A DNA stretch of 64,000 nt from Paenibacillus sp. MMS20-IR301 (GTDB lineage: Bacteria; Bacillota; Bacilli; Paenibacillales; Paenibacillaceae). This document shows positions 19,340 to 27,566 of this stretch, piece by piece. The stretch is from contig NZ_CP135275.1 of the NCBI RefSeq assembly GCF_032302195.1, positions 7,151,001 through 7,215,000 of the forward strand. The letters are read 5' to 3'. Every line of letters begins with the position of its first letter. Position 1 is the stretch's first letter. The notes beneath the pieces were generated by a model. It made no database searches. It saw nothing but the letters and a program-made list of their open reading frames with translations, and was not told the origin of the DNA. The position numbers and the translations under genes are program-made.

Positions 19340-19682
19340 GATTTCATCATTTTACCAATAAGGCAGTCGCCACTATAGCAGCCAGAGCGAAGAAGACAGT
19401 GGCTGTGGTCGTGAACACGGCCAAGAAAACAAAACGTCGGCGCATTCGATCGTCAGCGATAACAGCACCGCTGGAGTAGCAGGTGCGCTGTATAAACCAA
19501 CGGCTTCGCAAGAAGCATCGACCAGCTATAAAGCGGGAAAGATCATTGGACACGTAGCCACGCTGGCGCAGTCCGCTGTAGAACTGGCACTGGCGACCGG
19601 CGGAAATGCCGGAGGCGGAGCGTTAAGCCTGAGCGGAATCGGGGCAACAATCGGGGTTCCAGTCATCGCAGTATCGACTGCG
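19340..19682 (+). pseudogene. Pre-toxin remnant related to the Ntox21 cassette
   Basis: From 19440 on it is a near copy of 17937-18180 (HSIVSDNSTAGVAGALYKP, GKIIGHVATLAQSAVELAL). Upstream, a short piece in another frame reads AARAKKTVAVVVNTAKKT, a motif common at Rhs pre-toxin borders. The Rhs core stub and the Ala/Pro linker are absent. Confidence 0.62.
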
Positions 19683-20144
19683 GTGGGCGTGCATGGCGCA
19701 GCCGTTAGAGCCCAAGCAGGCTCCAACCTGCTGGGTGAGATTAAGGTGAGTAAGAGCTCCAGTGGATCAAGTTCGGGTTCAAGCTTAAGTTCGGCTAAAA
19801 GCTCGGGGACTGGTACTGAGGGTGCGGGGGATATTCCAAAAAGGAATTATGAGCTTAGCCCTAAGCATGGCCCTCAAAGTGGATGGGGAAGCCCTAATCC
19901 AATACCTGATGTGAAAACTGGGCAAGAGCTACTAGATGGCGCTTATTCGTCCTCAAAGAACAAACAACTTTACAATATTTATGAAGACAAGTTGGTTAAG
20001 TTTCAACCTGATGGTGAAGCAGGGTGGCATCCTTATGAAGTTGTTAATCCTGCTAAGGAAGTACCTGCCGATGTGCTGAGACAAATGGTTAATGACGCAA
20101 AAATTTCTAAAGCAGATAATAAAATGATAAAAAATAATAAGTGA
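19683..20144 (+). CDS. Orphan toxin tip (YELSPKHGP type)
   Basis: The open frame continues from the preceding pre-toxin copy; GTG 19683 is just the first start codon available. After a Ser-rich spacer the tip reads RNYELSPKHGP, WGSPNPIPDVKTGQELLDGA, KQLYNIYEDKLVKFQPDGE and WHPYEVVNP. This order of motifs recurs in polymorphic toxins, but I cannot give a reliable family number or activity. The stop lies 11 bases before the next gene. Confidence 0.62.
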   Translation: MGVHGAAVRAQAGSNLLGEIKVSKSSSGSSSGSSLSSAKSSGTGTEGAGDIPKRNYELSPKHGPQSGWGSPNPIPDVKTGQELLDGAYSSSKNKQLYNIYEDKLVKFQPDGEAGWHPYEVVNPAKEVPADVLRQMVNDAKISKADNKMIKNNK

Positions 20145-20155
20145 GGTGATTAGGC

Positions 20156-20785
20156 TTGAGAGTGTTTGGTGATACTCATATATTTGCAATTAAATATGAC
20201 TTTACAAAGAATCCCTTTAACGAAAGGGGATTGCTTGCTGAATCGTGGGGGAAGTTTGAGCTTTGGGTCAATGGGAAAGAACTTTGTAAGTTTTCTAGGA
20301 ACAATCAAGATACCACTTATGAATGGAACTTGATTCACTTAGTAGAATGGTTAAGTGAAAATCTGCCGACCATTTTAACTGATGAAGAGTTTCCTTTACC
20401 TGTTCAAGGTAAAACCTCGATTGAACTATTAGCTAGCAGTTTGGAATTTGATTCAGACAACGATGATGAATTTGATGAGTGGTTTAGCACAAAACAAGAC
20501 TGGGAGTTCAAACATTCTTGGTTTTCTAGTAGGGGAGGCTCATACCTGTCTGAGGTTTATTTCAGAAATTTTGGTAATAAAATAGAAATATCGTGGAATA
20601 ATGAAAGTTTATATTCAGATGAGATTTCTTTTCCATATTCGACTGGATTAGAATATGTTCCAATCTATGTGTTTGAATCAGTTATTAAGGATTATATTCA
20701 TGACTTTTTGCAGATACTGGGACTAAAAACTGAATGTAATGATGAATATGTGAAATTTTCGGAAAAAGTATTGAAAGTTAAATAA
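20156..20785 (+). CDS. Immunity protein for the YELSPKHGP tip
   Basis: 209 residues; TTG 20156 after GTGAGGTGATT. Soluble and acidic; it shows GKFELWVNGKELCKFSRNNQ, EWNLIHLVEWLSENLP and DDEFDEWFSTKQDWEFKHSW. The family is not recognised. Its role is inferred from position and the T1 terminator behind it. Confidence 0.78.
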   Translation: MRVFGDTHIFAIKYDFTKNPFNERGLLAESWGKFELWVNGKELCKFSRNNQDTTYEWNLIHLVEWLSENLPTILTDEEFPLPVQGKTSIELLASSLEFDSDNDDEFDEWFSTKQDWEFKHSWFSSRGGSYLSEVYFRNFGNKIEISWNNESLYSDEISFPYSTGLEYVPIYVFESVIKDYIHDFLQILGLKTECNDEYVKFSEKVLKVK

Positions 20786-20802
20786 TATATTGCTCTCTTC
20801 CT

Positions 20803-20839
20803 TACCTTGATTGGCATTATGCCTTTCAAGGTTTTTTTC
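20803..20839 (+). terminator. T1-type terminator
   Basis: TACCTTGA and TTTCAAGGTT arms followed by T7. Confidence 0.82.
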
Positions 20840-20964
20840 TTGCTGAGGGAGCGGATTATGCTCATAATCTATACAATTTCATCTGGATGATTTCAATTAT
20901 ATTTAACTCATGTATAACGGTTTGAAGTTTTCTCCATTTCAGTTGTACTTATATCGATTACAGT

Positions 20965-21098
20965 AAGAGGACAATAACCCGCTCAGCCTGAACCTGTATA
21001 CGTATGCCAATAATGATCCGGTTCAGTATATAGACCCGACGGGACATGCGGCAACGGCAAGTTCACTCCAGAGCAAGATCAAGCAGAACGAAGCCGCC
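20965..21098 (+). pseudogene. Rhs core-end stub, in frame with linker
   Basis: Starts abruptly at EDNNPLSLNLYTYANNDP and keeps the DPTGH motif in frame, unlike four other stubs. A TAA lies just upstream and there is no start codon before ATG 21099, so the core end is not translated from its own signal. Confidence 0.68.
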
Positions 21099-22289
21099 AT
21101 GGATCGCCAAGAGCATCTGTATTTGGCACAAAAGAAGGCATCGACACCAGCGCCAGCGAAGCCAGCATCACCAGCCCCAGCGAAGCCAGCGCAGACTACG
21201 AAGCCAGCGGCAACAGTGTCAGCGAAACAGGCACCAGCCAAAGCGGTCACCGCGGCACCGGTAACGCCGAAGCCAGCTGCAAAGACAAGTGCGCCAGCGA
21301 CATCAGTGGCGCAAAGTAAGACAGCCGCTACAATGGCTAATCTGACAAAGCAGAATCAGCTGCTGGCGGCAGAATTAAAAATAGCGAAAAAGAATGAACA
21401 AGCCGCTCAGGCCACCAAAGCCGCAGCGAAGAAAGACCCCGTGCCGGTGAAGCCGGCAGCATCGGGGAAGGGAAGTACATCTGTAATCAATAAGGTTGCA
21501 ACGGGAGCGAAAAATTTAGTTGTAGATACGTTTAACCTAGCGATTGGTGATGATGTCAAACTAGCTTTTGGTAAGAAAAGTACATTTTTGGAGCAAAGTA
21601 TAGGTTCTGCATCCTTGCTCTTGAATGTGGTTACTCTTGGTGAAGCGGGAGCTATTAAATCAGCGATCAAAGGTGCAATTCAAACGACGGAAAAAGCTAT
21701 CACAAAGAATTTGGTCGTAAAAGCTACTGTGAAGGATGCTGTAGAAGTAGGGAATAAGGTAACGCAGCAAGGATTGAAAGAGACAGGACAGGTCCTTAAG
21801 AAGGAGACGTTGTCGGGTAGTTCTGGGGGGGTAGGGAATGGAAAACTAAAACCTACAAAACTAACTTCGGATAAAATTCAATTAGACTCTCTACCAGATA
21901 AATACACTGCTGTAGAAGTAACTGGATCTGTTAAGGTGGCAGGACAAGATGTGGATGTATCAAGAAGAGTGTACCAAATCGAGATTGATAAAAATTATGT
22001 GCCGAAAGATCCAGCTGCAATCGTGCAAAGTAATAAGGAGTTAATGTCTAAAGGGAAATCTCCTTATGTTGTAAAAGACGGAGTGGAAAGTAAAGTTGAA
22101 TTGCACCATTTGATCCAAAAAGAACCAGGAAATATGGTTGAAATTGCTGAATCTACCCATGATAAATTCAGCAGCCAATTGCATGGTTTAATAGAAGATG
22201 GAAACAGCTTCAGGAATAATCCATCGCTTGAAAAACAGTATAATAATTTTAGGAATAATTACTGGAAAATGCGTTCAAATGAAGATTAG
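21099..22289 (+). CDS. Orphan toxin with LHH-type HNH/Endo VII nuclease tip
   Basis: 396 residues, intact from linker to tip. Residues ~1-120 are linker and ~125-250 a pre-toxin variant (VVDTFNLAIGDDVKLAFG, TFLEQSIGSASLLLNVV). The tip (~265-396) holds an immunoglobulin-like stretch (AVEVTGSVKVAGQDVDVSRR) and then VELHHLIQKEPGNMVEIAES, HDKFSSQLHG and the end YWKMRS. The Leu-His-His motif with downstream Glu and His defines the LHH clade of HNH/Endo VII nucleases. Export sequences are absent, so it is probably a tip donor rather than a deployed toxin. A SUKH immunity gene follows, a known partner type for such nucleases. Confidence 0.82.
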   Translation: MDRQEHLYLAQKKASTPAPAKPASPAPAKPAQTTKPAATVSAKQAPAKAVTAAPVTPKPAAKTSAPATSVAQSKTAATMANLTKQNQLLAAELKIAKKNEQAAQATKAAAKKDPVPVKPAASGKGSTSVINKVATGAKNLVVDTFNLAIGDDVKLAFGKKSTFLEQSIGSASLLLNVVTLGEAGAIKSAIKGAIQTTEKAITKNLVVKATVKDAVEVGNKVTQQGLKETGQVLKKETLSGSSGGVGNGKLKPTKLTSDKIQLDSLPDKYTAVEVTGSVKVAGQDVDVSRRVYQIEIDKNYVPKDPAAIVQSNKELMSKGKSPYVVKDGVESKVELHHLIQKEPGNMVEIAESTHDKFSSQLHGLIEDGNSFRNNPSLEKQYNNFRNNYWKMRSNED

Positions 22290-22304
22290 AAAAGAGGTTA
22301 TGCC

Positions 22305-22727
22305 ATGAATCAGGAGATAATCAAAATGATTGAAGAACACGGTGAAGAAAAGGATTTTTTCGGAGGAACATCGGAGCAAATTATTGCGAATTCTGAGAAA
22401 ATACTTAATTTAAAGTTTCCTCAAAAATACCGAGAATTTCTAAAACAATATGGCTCAGGAGGAATATGTGGTGTTGAAATTTTAGGCGTTGAAGGTGATT
22501 TTGGGGCGTCTGTAGTAAAGGCGACTGAAAGATGGAGGGAAATGGGGCTTGATATGGGGCTTATTGTGATTGAAGATTCTGGGGAATTTGTTCGATGTAT
22601 GTATTCTGCTGATTTTAATGATGAAAGAGTATTTAGTTGGAATAGAGGGGGGGGGCTTTCTGAACGCTATGATACCTTTGATGATTACACAATAGATATG
22701 TTTCAAGAAGGTATTGATAACTTATAA
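22305..22727 (+). CDS. SMI1/KNR4 (SUKH) family immunity protein
   Basis: 140 residues; ATG 22305 after AAAGAGG. The N-terminal helix and loop (SEKILNLKFPQKYREFLKQY) followed by GGICGVEILGVEG are typical of SUKH-1 proteins, a broad immunity superfamily against nuclease toxins. It sits 15 bases behind the LHH toxin, so it is most likely its specific inhibitor. No T1 hairpin follows; the next hairpin is the H2 element at 22857. Confidence 0.86.
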   Translation: MNQEIIKMIEEHGEEKDFFGGTSEQIIANSEKILNLKFPQKYREFLKQYGSGGICGVEILGVEGDFGASVVKATERWREMGLDMGLIVIEDSGEFVRCMYSADFNDERVFSWNRGGGLSERYDTFDDYTIDMFQEGIDNL

Positions 22728-22856
22728 ATATGATGGTCTTGCCAGTACCAAAGCACATTAACTGTTCTGAACAAACCTATGATTTAATAAGTAGCAAATA
22801 TAACCTGAGAAATGCCCATATATAGATTTCTTCAGTTTGTTTATCTACACATCATT

Positions 22857-22906
22857 AAACAGGTCGTTTATGGTCAAATCCTACCATGATTGACCTGTTT
22901 TTTTAT
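22857..22906 (+). repeat. H2 hairpin
   Basis: AAACAGGTCGTTTATGGT and ACCATGATTGACCTGTTT arms with a longer loop, then T7. The T-run suggests it may also act as a terminator for the SUKH gene. Confidence 0.72.
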
Positions 22907-22969
22907 CTTAGTTTATTTATTTTTTTCATAATCAATTGCAACTGTAACTGCGCTTTCAGAGGGCGAAGT

Positions 22970-23280
22970 ACAGAACCAGTATGACTACGATGTCTTTGGT
23001 AATCCGACCCTCAGCATCGAAACGTACACGCAATCCATCCGTTACGCTGGGGAGTACTACGATGGAGAGACGGGACTGTATTATCTGCCGGCACGTTACT
23101 ACGATCCATATATCGGACGCTTCCTGTCAGAAGACAGCTACTGGGGTGAGGACAACAACCCGCTCAGCCTGAACCTGTATACGTATGCCAATAATGATCC
23201 GGTTCAGTATATTGATCAGGGCGGGACATGCGGCAACGGCAAGTTCACTCCAGAGCAAGATCAAGTAGAACGAAGCCGCC
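22970..23280 (+). pseudogene. Rhs core-end stub, frameshifted at DPTGH
   Basis: Homology starts at VQNQYDYDVFGNPTLSIET and runs through RYYDPYIGRFLSED to VQYIDQGG, where the same one-base-longer form (GATCAGGGCGGG) as at 12312 and 28156 breaks the frame. The following linker is open from ATG 23281. Confidence 0.78.
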
Positions 23281-24039
23281 ATGGATCGCCAAGAGCATCT
23301 GTATTTGGCACAAAAGAAGGCATCGACACCAGCCCCAGCGAAGCCAGCGCAGACTACGAAGCCTGCAGCAACAGTGTCAGCGAAACAGGCACCAGCCAAA
23401 GCGGTCACCGCGGCACCGGTAACGCCGAAGCCAGCTGCAAAGACAAGTGCGCCAGCGACATCAGTGGCGCAAAGTAAGACAGCGGCTACAATGGCTAATC
23501 TGACGAAGCAGAATCAGCTGTTGGCGGCAGAATTGAAGATAGCGAAAAAGAATGAACAAGCCGCCCAGGTCACCAAAGCCGCAGCGAAGAAAGACCCCGT
23601 GCCGGTGAAGCCGGCAGCATCGGGAAAGGGAAGTACATCTGTAATCAATAAGGTTGCAACGGGAGCGAAAAATTTAGGTGTTGGAACCTATAACTTACTC
23701 GTTGGTGACGATATCAAGGCGGCTTTCGGGAAGAACTCAACGACAACAGAACGATGGATAGGTTCGGCTTCCTTGGCCTTCACAGTAGTAACATTAGGTG
23801 AAGGGGCGTTAATTAAGGGAGGCATTAAGGCTGCAGCGCAGGGAGCCTTGAGCGAAAATCCTCAACACCTAGTAAAGTTGAAGTTCCAAGTCCGAAAAAG
23901 CCATCTGTTGAAGGAACTCCTAAAGCAGGTTCGGGATCGAGTAAGCCTAATTCATCGGGAATTGTTGCGAATGAGGTTAAGGCGGCTGAGGGTGCGGGTA
24001 AGATTGAAGGAATGCCTCCGATTGTTCAGTCTAGAGTAA
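23281..24039 (+). CDS. Orphan linker and pre-toxin, frame broken before the tip
   Basis: Residues ~1-110 are the Ala/Pro linker, shorter by one PASPAPAKP unit; ~115-185 are the pre-toxin (KVATGAKNLGVGTYNLL). The match to the main gene ends at AAAQG. Downstream the translated sequence becomes Arg/Leu-rich nonsense, while another frame reads KPSVEGTPKAGSGSSKP and leads into the tip at 24012. The ORF is therefore a frameshifted half of one toxin. Confidence 0.6.
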   Translation: MDRQEHLYLAQKKASTPAPAKPAQTTKPAATVSAKQAPAKAVTAAPVTPKPAAKTSAPATSVAQSKTAATMANLTKQNQLLAAELKIAKKNEQAAQVTKAAAKKDPVPVKPAASGKGSTSVINKVATGAKNLGVGTYNLLVGDDIKAAFGKNSTTTERWIGSASLAFTVVTLGEGALIKGGIKAAAQGALSENPQHLVKLKFQVRKSHLLKELLKQVRDRVSLIHRELLRMRLRRLRVRVRLKECLRLFSLE

Positions 24040-24383
24040 ACTTAAGAAATGGGAGTGCAGAAGAGGGGGCAGGTTTTAATCATGTACTAGATAGACATTT
24101 TAACCCTTCAAAGAATGCTTCCCAATTCTCAATTACACCTGATGAACTAAAGGGAGTTCTTCAAAGTAAAGAAGTTGTGAACACTCCAGTTTCGAGAGTT
24201 TTATACTCAGACATAAAGTTAGCAAATGGGACAATTGAGAAGCAGGCTAGATATGTAAGGGAAGTTACATTAGACTCAAACATAGGTATTGACAAGTTTA
24301 GTGGTTCTCCTACAAATATTATGACGGTATTAACTGATAAGTATGGGAATCTAGTTACTGCTACTCCAGGGGTGATAAAATGA
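24012..24383 (+). CDS. Orphan toxin tip, possible BECR-type RNase
   Basis: 124 codons, the real tip of the cassette that starts at 23281 but in a different frame. It shows SRVNLRNGSAEEGAGFNHVL with a following RHF, a central VNTPVSRVLY, and the C-terminal PTNIMTVLTDKYGNLVTATP. An N-terminal His pair and a final T-x-x-TD-x-x-G-N-L-x-T-x-x-P strand pattern resemble BECR-fold RNases; this is an inference from motifs. Its stop overlaps the next start as ATGA, a sign of coupling. Confidence 0.66.
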   Translation: MPPIVQSRVNLRNGSAEEGAGFNHVLDRHFNPSKNASQFSITPDELKGVLQSKEVVNTPVSRVLYSDIKLANGTIEKQARYVREVTLDSNIGIDKFSGSPTNIMTVLTDKYGNLVTATPGVIK

Positions 24384-24739
24384 AACTAATAGGAAGCAAA
24401 CAGGAACAGGATTTCAGAAAGGAGTTAGAAGGCTCGAATATAGTTCTGGCTCAAGATGCTAAAGCAGAAGCGATATTGAATGTTTTAAGAACTACTTTCG
24501 GAGAAGTGAAAAGTGCATATATTTTGAATTGGACACCTGAACAAGGCGAAGATATTTTCACTATTTTAGTTGACCTTGATAGAATTGCTAAAGTTGAAAT
24601 TAGCAGAGTCAATCCTTCGGAAGCTCCTATAATCGAAACTTTTAATCTGAAGGATTTCCAAAGAAGGTTAAGTAAAATCTTTCAAATTAAATTAGCAGTG
24701 GCGATTGATTTGGCGAAAAAGGAAGATCAAAACGGTTAA
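24380..24739 (+). CDS. Immunity protein coupled to the putative BECR tip
   Basis: 119 residues, starting in a 4-base ATGA overlap with the toxin stop. Soluble; LRTTFGEVKSAYILNWTPEQ and IFTILVDLDRIAKVEISRV suggest an alpha/beta protein. No named family. Followed by a T1 hairpin that is cut in its 3' half. Confidence 0.78.
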   Translation: MKLIGSKQEQDFRKELEGSNIVLAQDAKAEAILNVLRTTFGEVKSAYILNWTPEQGEDIFTILVDLDRIAKVEISRVNPSEAPIIETFNLKDFQRRLSKIFQIKLAVAIDLAKKEDQNG

Positions 24740-24752
24740 ATAATGTATTGTG

Positions 24753-24776
24753 AAACCTTGATTGGCTTCGTGCCTT
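24753..24776 (+). terminator. T1 terminator, 3' half missing
   Basis: AAACCTTGATTGGCTTCGTGCCTT is the 5' arm and loop of T1, but TTCAAGGTT does not follow. Instead GAATTTTCAATG begins another immunity fragment. This marks a recombination join inside the terminator. Confidence 0.75.
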
Positions 24777-25019
24777 GAATTTTCAATGTATCTTGGGAGC
24801 GCTAATTTTGTTGTGATTACTGGTAAATATTCAGGCGTACTTACAGGGAATGTACTAGTGGATTCAAATGATAGTTCAAAGGAATTTGTAATTAATAATG
24901 TAGTGCACATGGGTTATAAAAATCCACAAATGTATAAAGATACTATTTCCTTAAATCTCAAACCAAACGGGTATGAGGCAGAGGAATTAGTAGGTAAATG
25001 CTTAATAAGTCCCAATTAA
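24777..25019 (+). pseudogene. 3' fragment of another immunity gene
   Basis: In frame from the join: EFSMYLGSANFVVITGKYSG, VVHMGYKNPQMYKDTISLNL and the end AEELVGKCLISPN. It lacks its own start and ribosome site; an ATG at 24762 would begin inside the T1 remnant. The complete T1 hairpin at 25028 belongs to this gene. No intact relative is present in the window. Confidence 0.62.
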
Positions 25020-25027
25020 CTTTCTAA

Positions 25028-25066
25028 AAACCTTGATTGAGTTAGTACCTTTCAAGGTTTTTTTCT
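25028..25066 (+). terminator. T1-type terminator
   Basis: AACCTTGA and TTTCAAGGTT arms with loop TTGAGTTAGTACC, then T7. Confidence 0.82.
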
Positions 25067-25094
25067 CTCATAGAACTTAAATTTGTCTACACCG

Positions 25095-25309
25095 CCAGCA
25101 CCAGCCCCAGCGAAGCCAGCAAAACTTTTGAATTCGTATGGTAAAGTTGATAAGCCAACTATACTAGACATACCAGAAGGTTTAGGACAAGTAATAAGCC
25201 TTCTTGGGATATAGCACCAGTAACAAGATCTGTTATTCTTCCTAATTCAAAAACAGGAACACTAAAAACCGCGTATCCTGTAAATGACACATTCAAATTG
25301 ACAGAATAA
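25095..25309 (+). pseudogene. Linker scrap joined to the end of the FGHTFDTHG tip
   Basis: A ~33-base scrap of the Ala/Pro linker (PAPAPAKPA) runs straight into LLNSYGKVDKPTILDIPEG, the last third of the tip seen at 10451. One A is lost at 25192-25197, which shifts the frame, but the distal frame still reads TGTLKTAYPVNDTFKL to the stop. No functional toxin can be made. Confidence 0.68.
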
Positions 25310-25324
25310 AAGGTGGTGAACCCG

Positions 25325-25855
25325 GTGTTTAGAATGTATCTACATCATGAAAATAACTTTGATAAAGTTACGATTGAAGAAAAAGAGTATGATGATGATC
25401 TTGATGATCACACAAGTATAATATCTGATATTTGTGGGTATTTGCATCAAACTGGAGAGATATATTTTATTGTTTCAGGCTTTGGAAGTGAGAGATGGCC
25501 TGTAGATTGTAGATTTGATCTTCCAATGATAATTGAGGAATTGCCAGATATAATTCAAATTTTTAACAAAAATGAATTTAGTTTCTGCTTAGGTTTTTAT
25601 GAACAAAATGTGATGAGAGAGATAACTTTTAGTGAAAAAGAGGGGAGTCTACATCTAGCTTGCAAAAGTCTAACGCAAGGATGGTTACCTTCTCCATCAC
25701 ATTTAATAATGGAAAAATTATCTGTTAAAAAAATGTTAGAAGGATTATTCCGGGATTTTATTTTTTGTAGCCAAAAAATATGTCCAGGGCTGCTAGATGA
25801 AAAGCTTTTTAGGGATTGGATTTCCTTGTATCCTATCCGAATATATGAACAATAA
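25325..25855 (+). CDS. Immunity protein for the FGHTFDTHG tip (full length)
   Basis: The intact parent of the hybrid gene at 10832. GTG 25325 is preferred (AAAAGGTGG upstream), giving 176 residues; GTG 25313 is possible. It shows LHHENNFDKVTIEEKEYDDD, GEIYFIVSGFGSERWPVDCR and LPDIIQIFNKNEFSFCLGFY. The family is not recognised. No T1 follows; the S spacer and H2 hairpin come next. Confidence 0.78.
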   Translation: MFRMYLHHENNFDKVTIEEKEYDDDLDDHTSIISDICGYLHQTGEIYFIVSGFGSERWPVDCRFDLPMIIEELPDIIQIFNKNEFSFCLGFYEQNVMREITFSEKEGSLHLACKSLTQGWLPSPSHLIMEKLSVKKMLEGLFRDFIFCSQKICPGLLDEKLFRDWISLYPIRIYEQ

Positions 25856-25892
25856 ATGTGGTAACTGTAAGAAACACTTCTTGTATGATGGT

Positions 25893-25990
25893 GGGCTACC
25901 CAGTGCCGATTAAACCCATCATTTAACCAATAACACATCTAACTATGTAGTACCCGTATAAAGATTTCTCCATCTTGGTTGTATGCACAT
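25893..25990 (+). repeat. Post-terminator spacer element S, long form
   Basis: Starts GCTACCCAGTGCCGATTAAA and continues through AACACATCTAAC to a stretch with GTATAAAGATTTCTCCATC. The later part is shared with 29950-29995 and, weakly, with 19330. No gene is seen between here and the H2 hairpin. Confidence 0.62.
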
Positions 25991-26036
25991 CCAATGCTAT
26001 TATTTTATAACCTAAATAACGCTATTACGTTACATC

Positions 26037-26081
26037 AAACAGGTTAATTATGGTCAGATACCAACGTAATTGACCTGTTAA
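26037..26081 (+). repeat. H2 hairpin
   Basis: AAACAGGTTAATTATGGT pairs with ACGTAATTGACCTGTTA beyond a short loop. It lies between spacer S and the next immunity gene. Confidence 0.68.
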
Positions 26082-26105
26082 TTATGTCTGCTTTCTCTCG
26101 GATTT

Positions 26106-26171
26106 TTTTTAAATGCTTCGCAACTATTGGATAAGCAGTTTCCAGATGCTATTAATCTTTTTCTACCATAG
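26106..26171 (+). pseudogene. Last residues of a lost toxin tip
   Basis: The frame FLNASQLLDKQFPDAINLFL ends in TAG ten bases before the next immunity start and reads like the C-terminus of a tip. Everything upstream is noncoding spacer, so only about 20 residues of the toxin remain. Confidence 0.45.
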
Positions 26172-26180
26172 GAGGATAAA

Positions 26181-26486
26181 GTGGATAGTGAGTTAAAGGG
26201 GAAAATATTAAATAATACTTTTATTGATAAAGTCAGGAATGAAATGGTTGTTGATGAAGTCGAGTTTGAAGCACTACGAGAATTATTAATTGAATTATCA
26301 AAGGAGTTAAAAGCCGAACAAGTGGTTAATAAGGAGCTTGCACTAGTTCTGTATAGTATGCCTCAGATGATCAGGAATACATTTTTGAGTTTCACAGCTC
26401 ATGATGTTCAAGATTCAGAACTGTTAAACAAACTTGAGGATATTTGGATGGAGTTGGATGAACTAGTTATTGAATGTCTCTCTTGA
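26181..26486 (+). CDS. Immunity protein (LYSMPQMIRNTFLSF family)
   Basis: 101 residues; GTG 26181 after a strong TAGGAGGATAAA. Mostly helical: FEALRELLIELSKELKAEQ, LVLYSMPQMIRNTFLSF, LLNKLEDIWMELDELVIE. It is the source of the C-terminal half of the hybrid gene at 10832. Its toxin survives only as the scrap just upstream. Confidence 0.78.
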   Translation: MDSELKGKILNNTFIDKVRNEMVVDEVEFEALRELLIELSKELKAEQVVNKELALVLYSMPQMIRNTFLSFTAHDVQDSELLNKLEDIWMELDELVIECLS

Positions 26487-26491
26487 GTTTC

Positions 26492-26529
26492 AAACCTTGA
26501 TGAGATTCGTTCTTATCAAGGTGTTTTTG
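26492..26529 (+). terminator. T1-variant terminator
   Basis: AACCTTGAT and ATCAAGGT arms with loop GAGATTCGTTCTT, then T5. It pairs with the copy at 11159. Confidence 0.75.
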
Positions 26530-26574
26530 GTGGGATATAAAAGAACCCTAGTCCTTACAATAGCGCCTTGATAA

Positions 26575-26950
26575 TTGGCGGTGAATTCTAAGTGGGTATT
26601 AGGTAGAGCTGAATCCCTGCTGGAATATGGTGCATGTGATCGACGGAGAATCGACAGCTGCGTACATGTACGATTTGGGGAGTCGGTTGGTGAAGGCGGG
26701 AAAGCTGAAGCATCGAAAATGTATGATAGCATAAGAGCATCAACTTCAGATGTTCAGGGGATTTCAAAGAATACAGGAATTGCAGAAAGCCGGATACAGC
26801 GCATCAAAGACCATGTATTTAATAATGAGCATATCAAGTCAAATGGATATGGTAAAAATCTTTGAATCCAAATTCGAAGGTGTTTTCAAAACAGACTATA
26901 AAATAGCACATGATGCAGCAGAAAGCTCCGGTAGAATTTGGAGACCATAG
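26575..26950 (+). pseudogene. RIKDH-type orphan tip, second copy, deleted inside
   Basis: Reads EASKMYDSIRASTSDVQGIS, NTGIAESRIQRIKDHVFNNE and NGYG, then loses ~85 bases (the IAQAWQRLQNG part seen at 11530) and shifts frame. The end FKTDYKIAHDAAESSGRIW follows in another frame to the stop at 26950. The two copies are damaged at different places, so neither is functional, although together they define the whole tip. Confidence 0.68.
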
Positions 26951-26961
26951 GAGGGAATTAA

Positions 26962-27213
26962 ATGGCGTCCTTTGTATTATTACTTAAAGAATTTGAGGAC
27001 GATGAAAAGGTTGTTTACAGATTCGGGCCGAATGAACAAGTAATGGGGAAAATTGAATTAAATAAAGAAAAAGAGACTATCCAAGAAATTGAGCCAGTTC
27101 AAAATGCTAATAATGAATCAAAATTTTATTTCAAAAGGGCGGCACAAAGATTAGCTAGGTGTTTATATAATGAAGGCGGACATTTTCCTGAAAGAACTAC
27201 ATTTGAATCATAA
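26962..27213 (+). CDS. 83-residue immunity protein (FVLLLKEFED family), copy 2
   Basis: Identical to 11710-11961 except Asp for Asn in EFEDDEKV. It has the same GGAGG site and ATG start, directly behind the RIKDH tip remnant. It belongs to a duplicated block that runs from about 26335 to 27519. Confidence 0.86.
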   Translation: MASFVLLLKEFEDDEKVVYRFGPNEQVMGKIELNKEKETIQEIEPVQNANNESKFYFKRAAQRLARCLYNEGGHFPERTTFES

Positions 27214-27222
27214 TGTAATTCT

Positions 27223-27260
27223 AACCTTGATTGGCTTCATGCCTTTCAAGGTTTTTTCTT
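27223..27260 (+). terminator. T1-type terminator
   Basis: AACCTTGA and TTCAAGGTT arms followed by T6; same sequence as at 11971. Confidence 0.82.
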
Positions 27261-27314
27261 TGCTGGGACTACCCAGTGCCGAATGAACTTATCATTCAAC
27301 TAATAACACATCGA

Positions 27315-27557
27315 GAGATACAGAACCAGTATGACTACGATGTCTTTGGTAATCCGACCCTAAGTATCGAAACGTACACGGAATCCATTCGTTACACCGG
27401 AGAGTACTACGATGGAGAGACGGGACTGTATTATCTGCGGGCACGTTACGATCCGTATATCGGACGCTTCCTGTCAGAGGACAGCTACTGGGGGGAGGAC
27501 AATAACCCGCTCAGCCTGAAGGGTTTCTCAATTAAATTTAAGCCATCAAGTAAATAG
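27315..27557 (+). pseudogene. Rhs core-end stub joined to the last 12 residues of a tip
   Basis: The core end reads IQNQYDYDVFGNPTL to YWGEDNNPLSL and then jumps to KGFSIKFKPSSK and a stop. Linker, pre-toxin and nearly all of the tip are missing. The S spacer lies just before it (27264-27310). The stub also lacks the same Tyr codon as the copy at 12062 (RARYDPYIG). Confidence 0.75.
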
Positions 27558-27566
27558 GAGGTCAAC

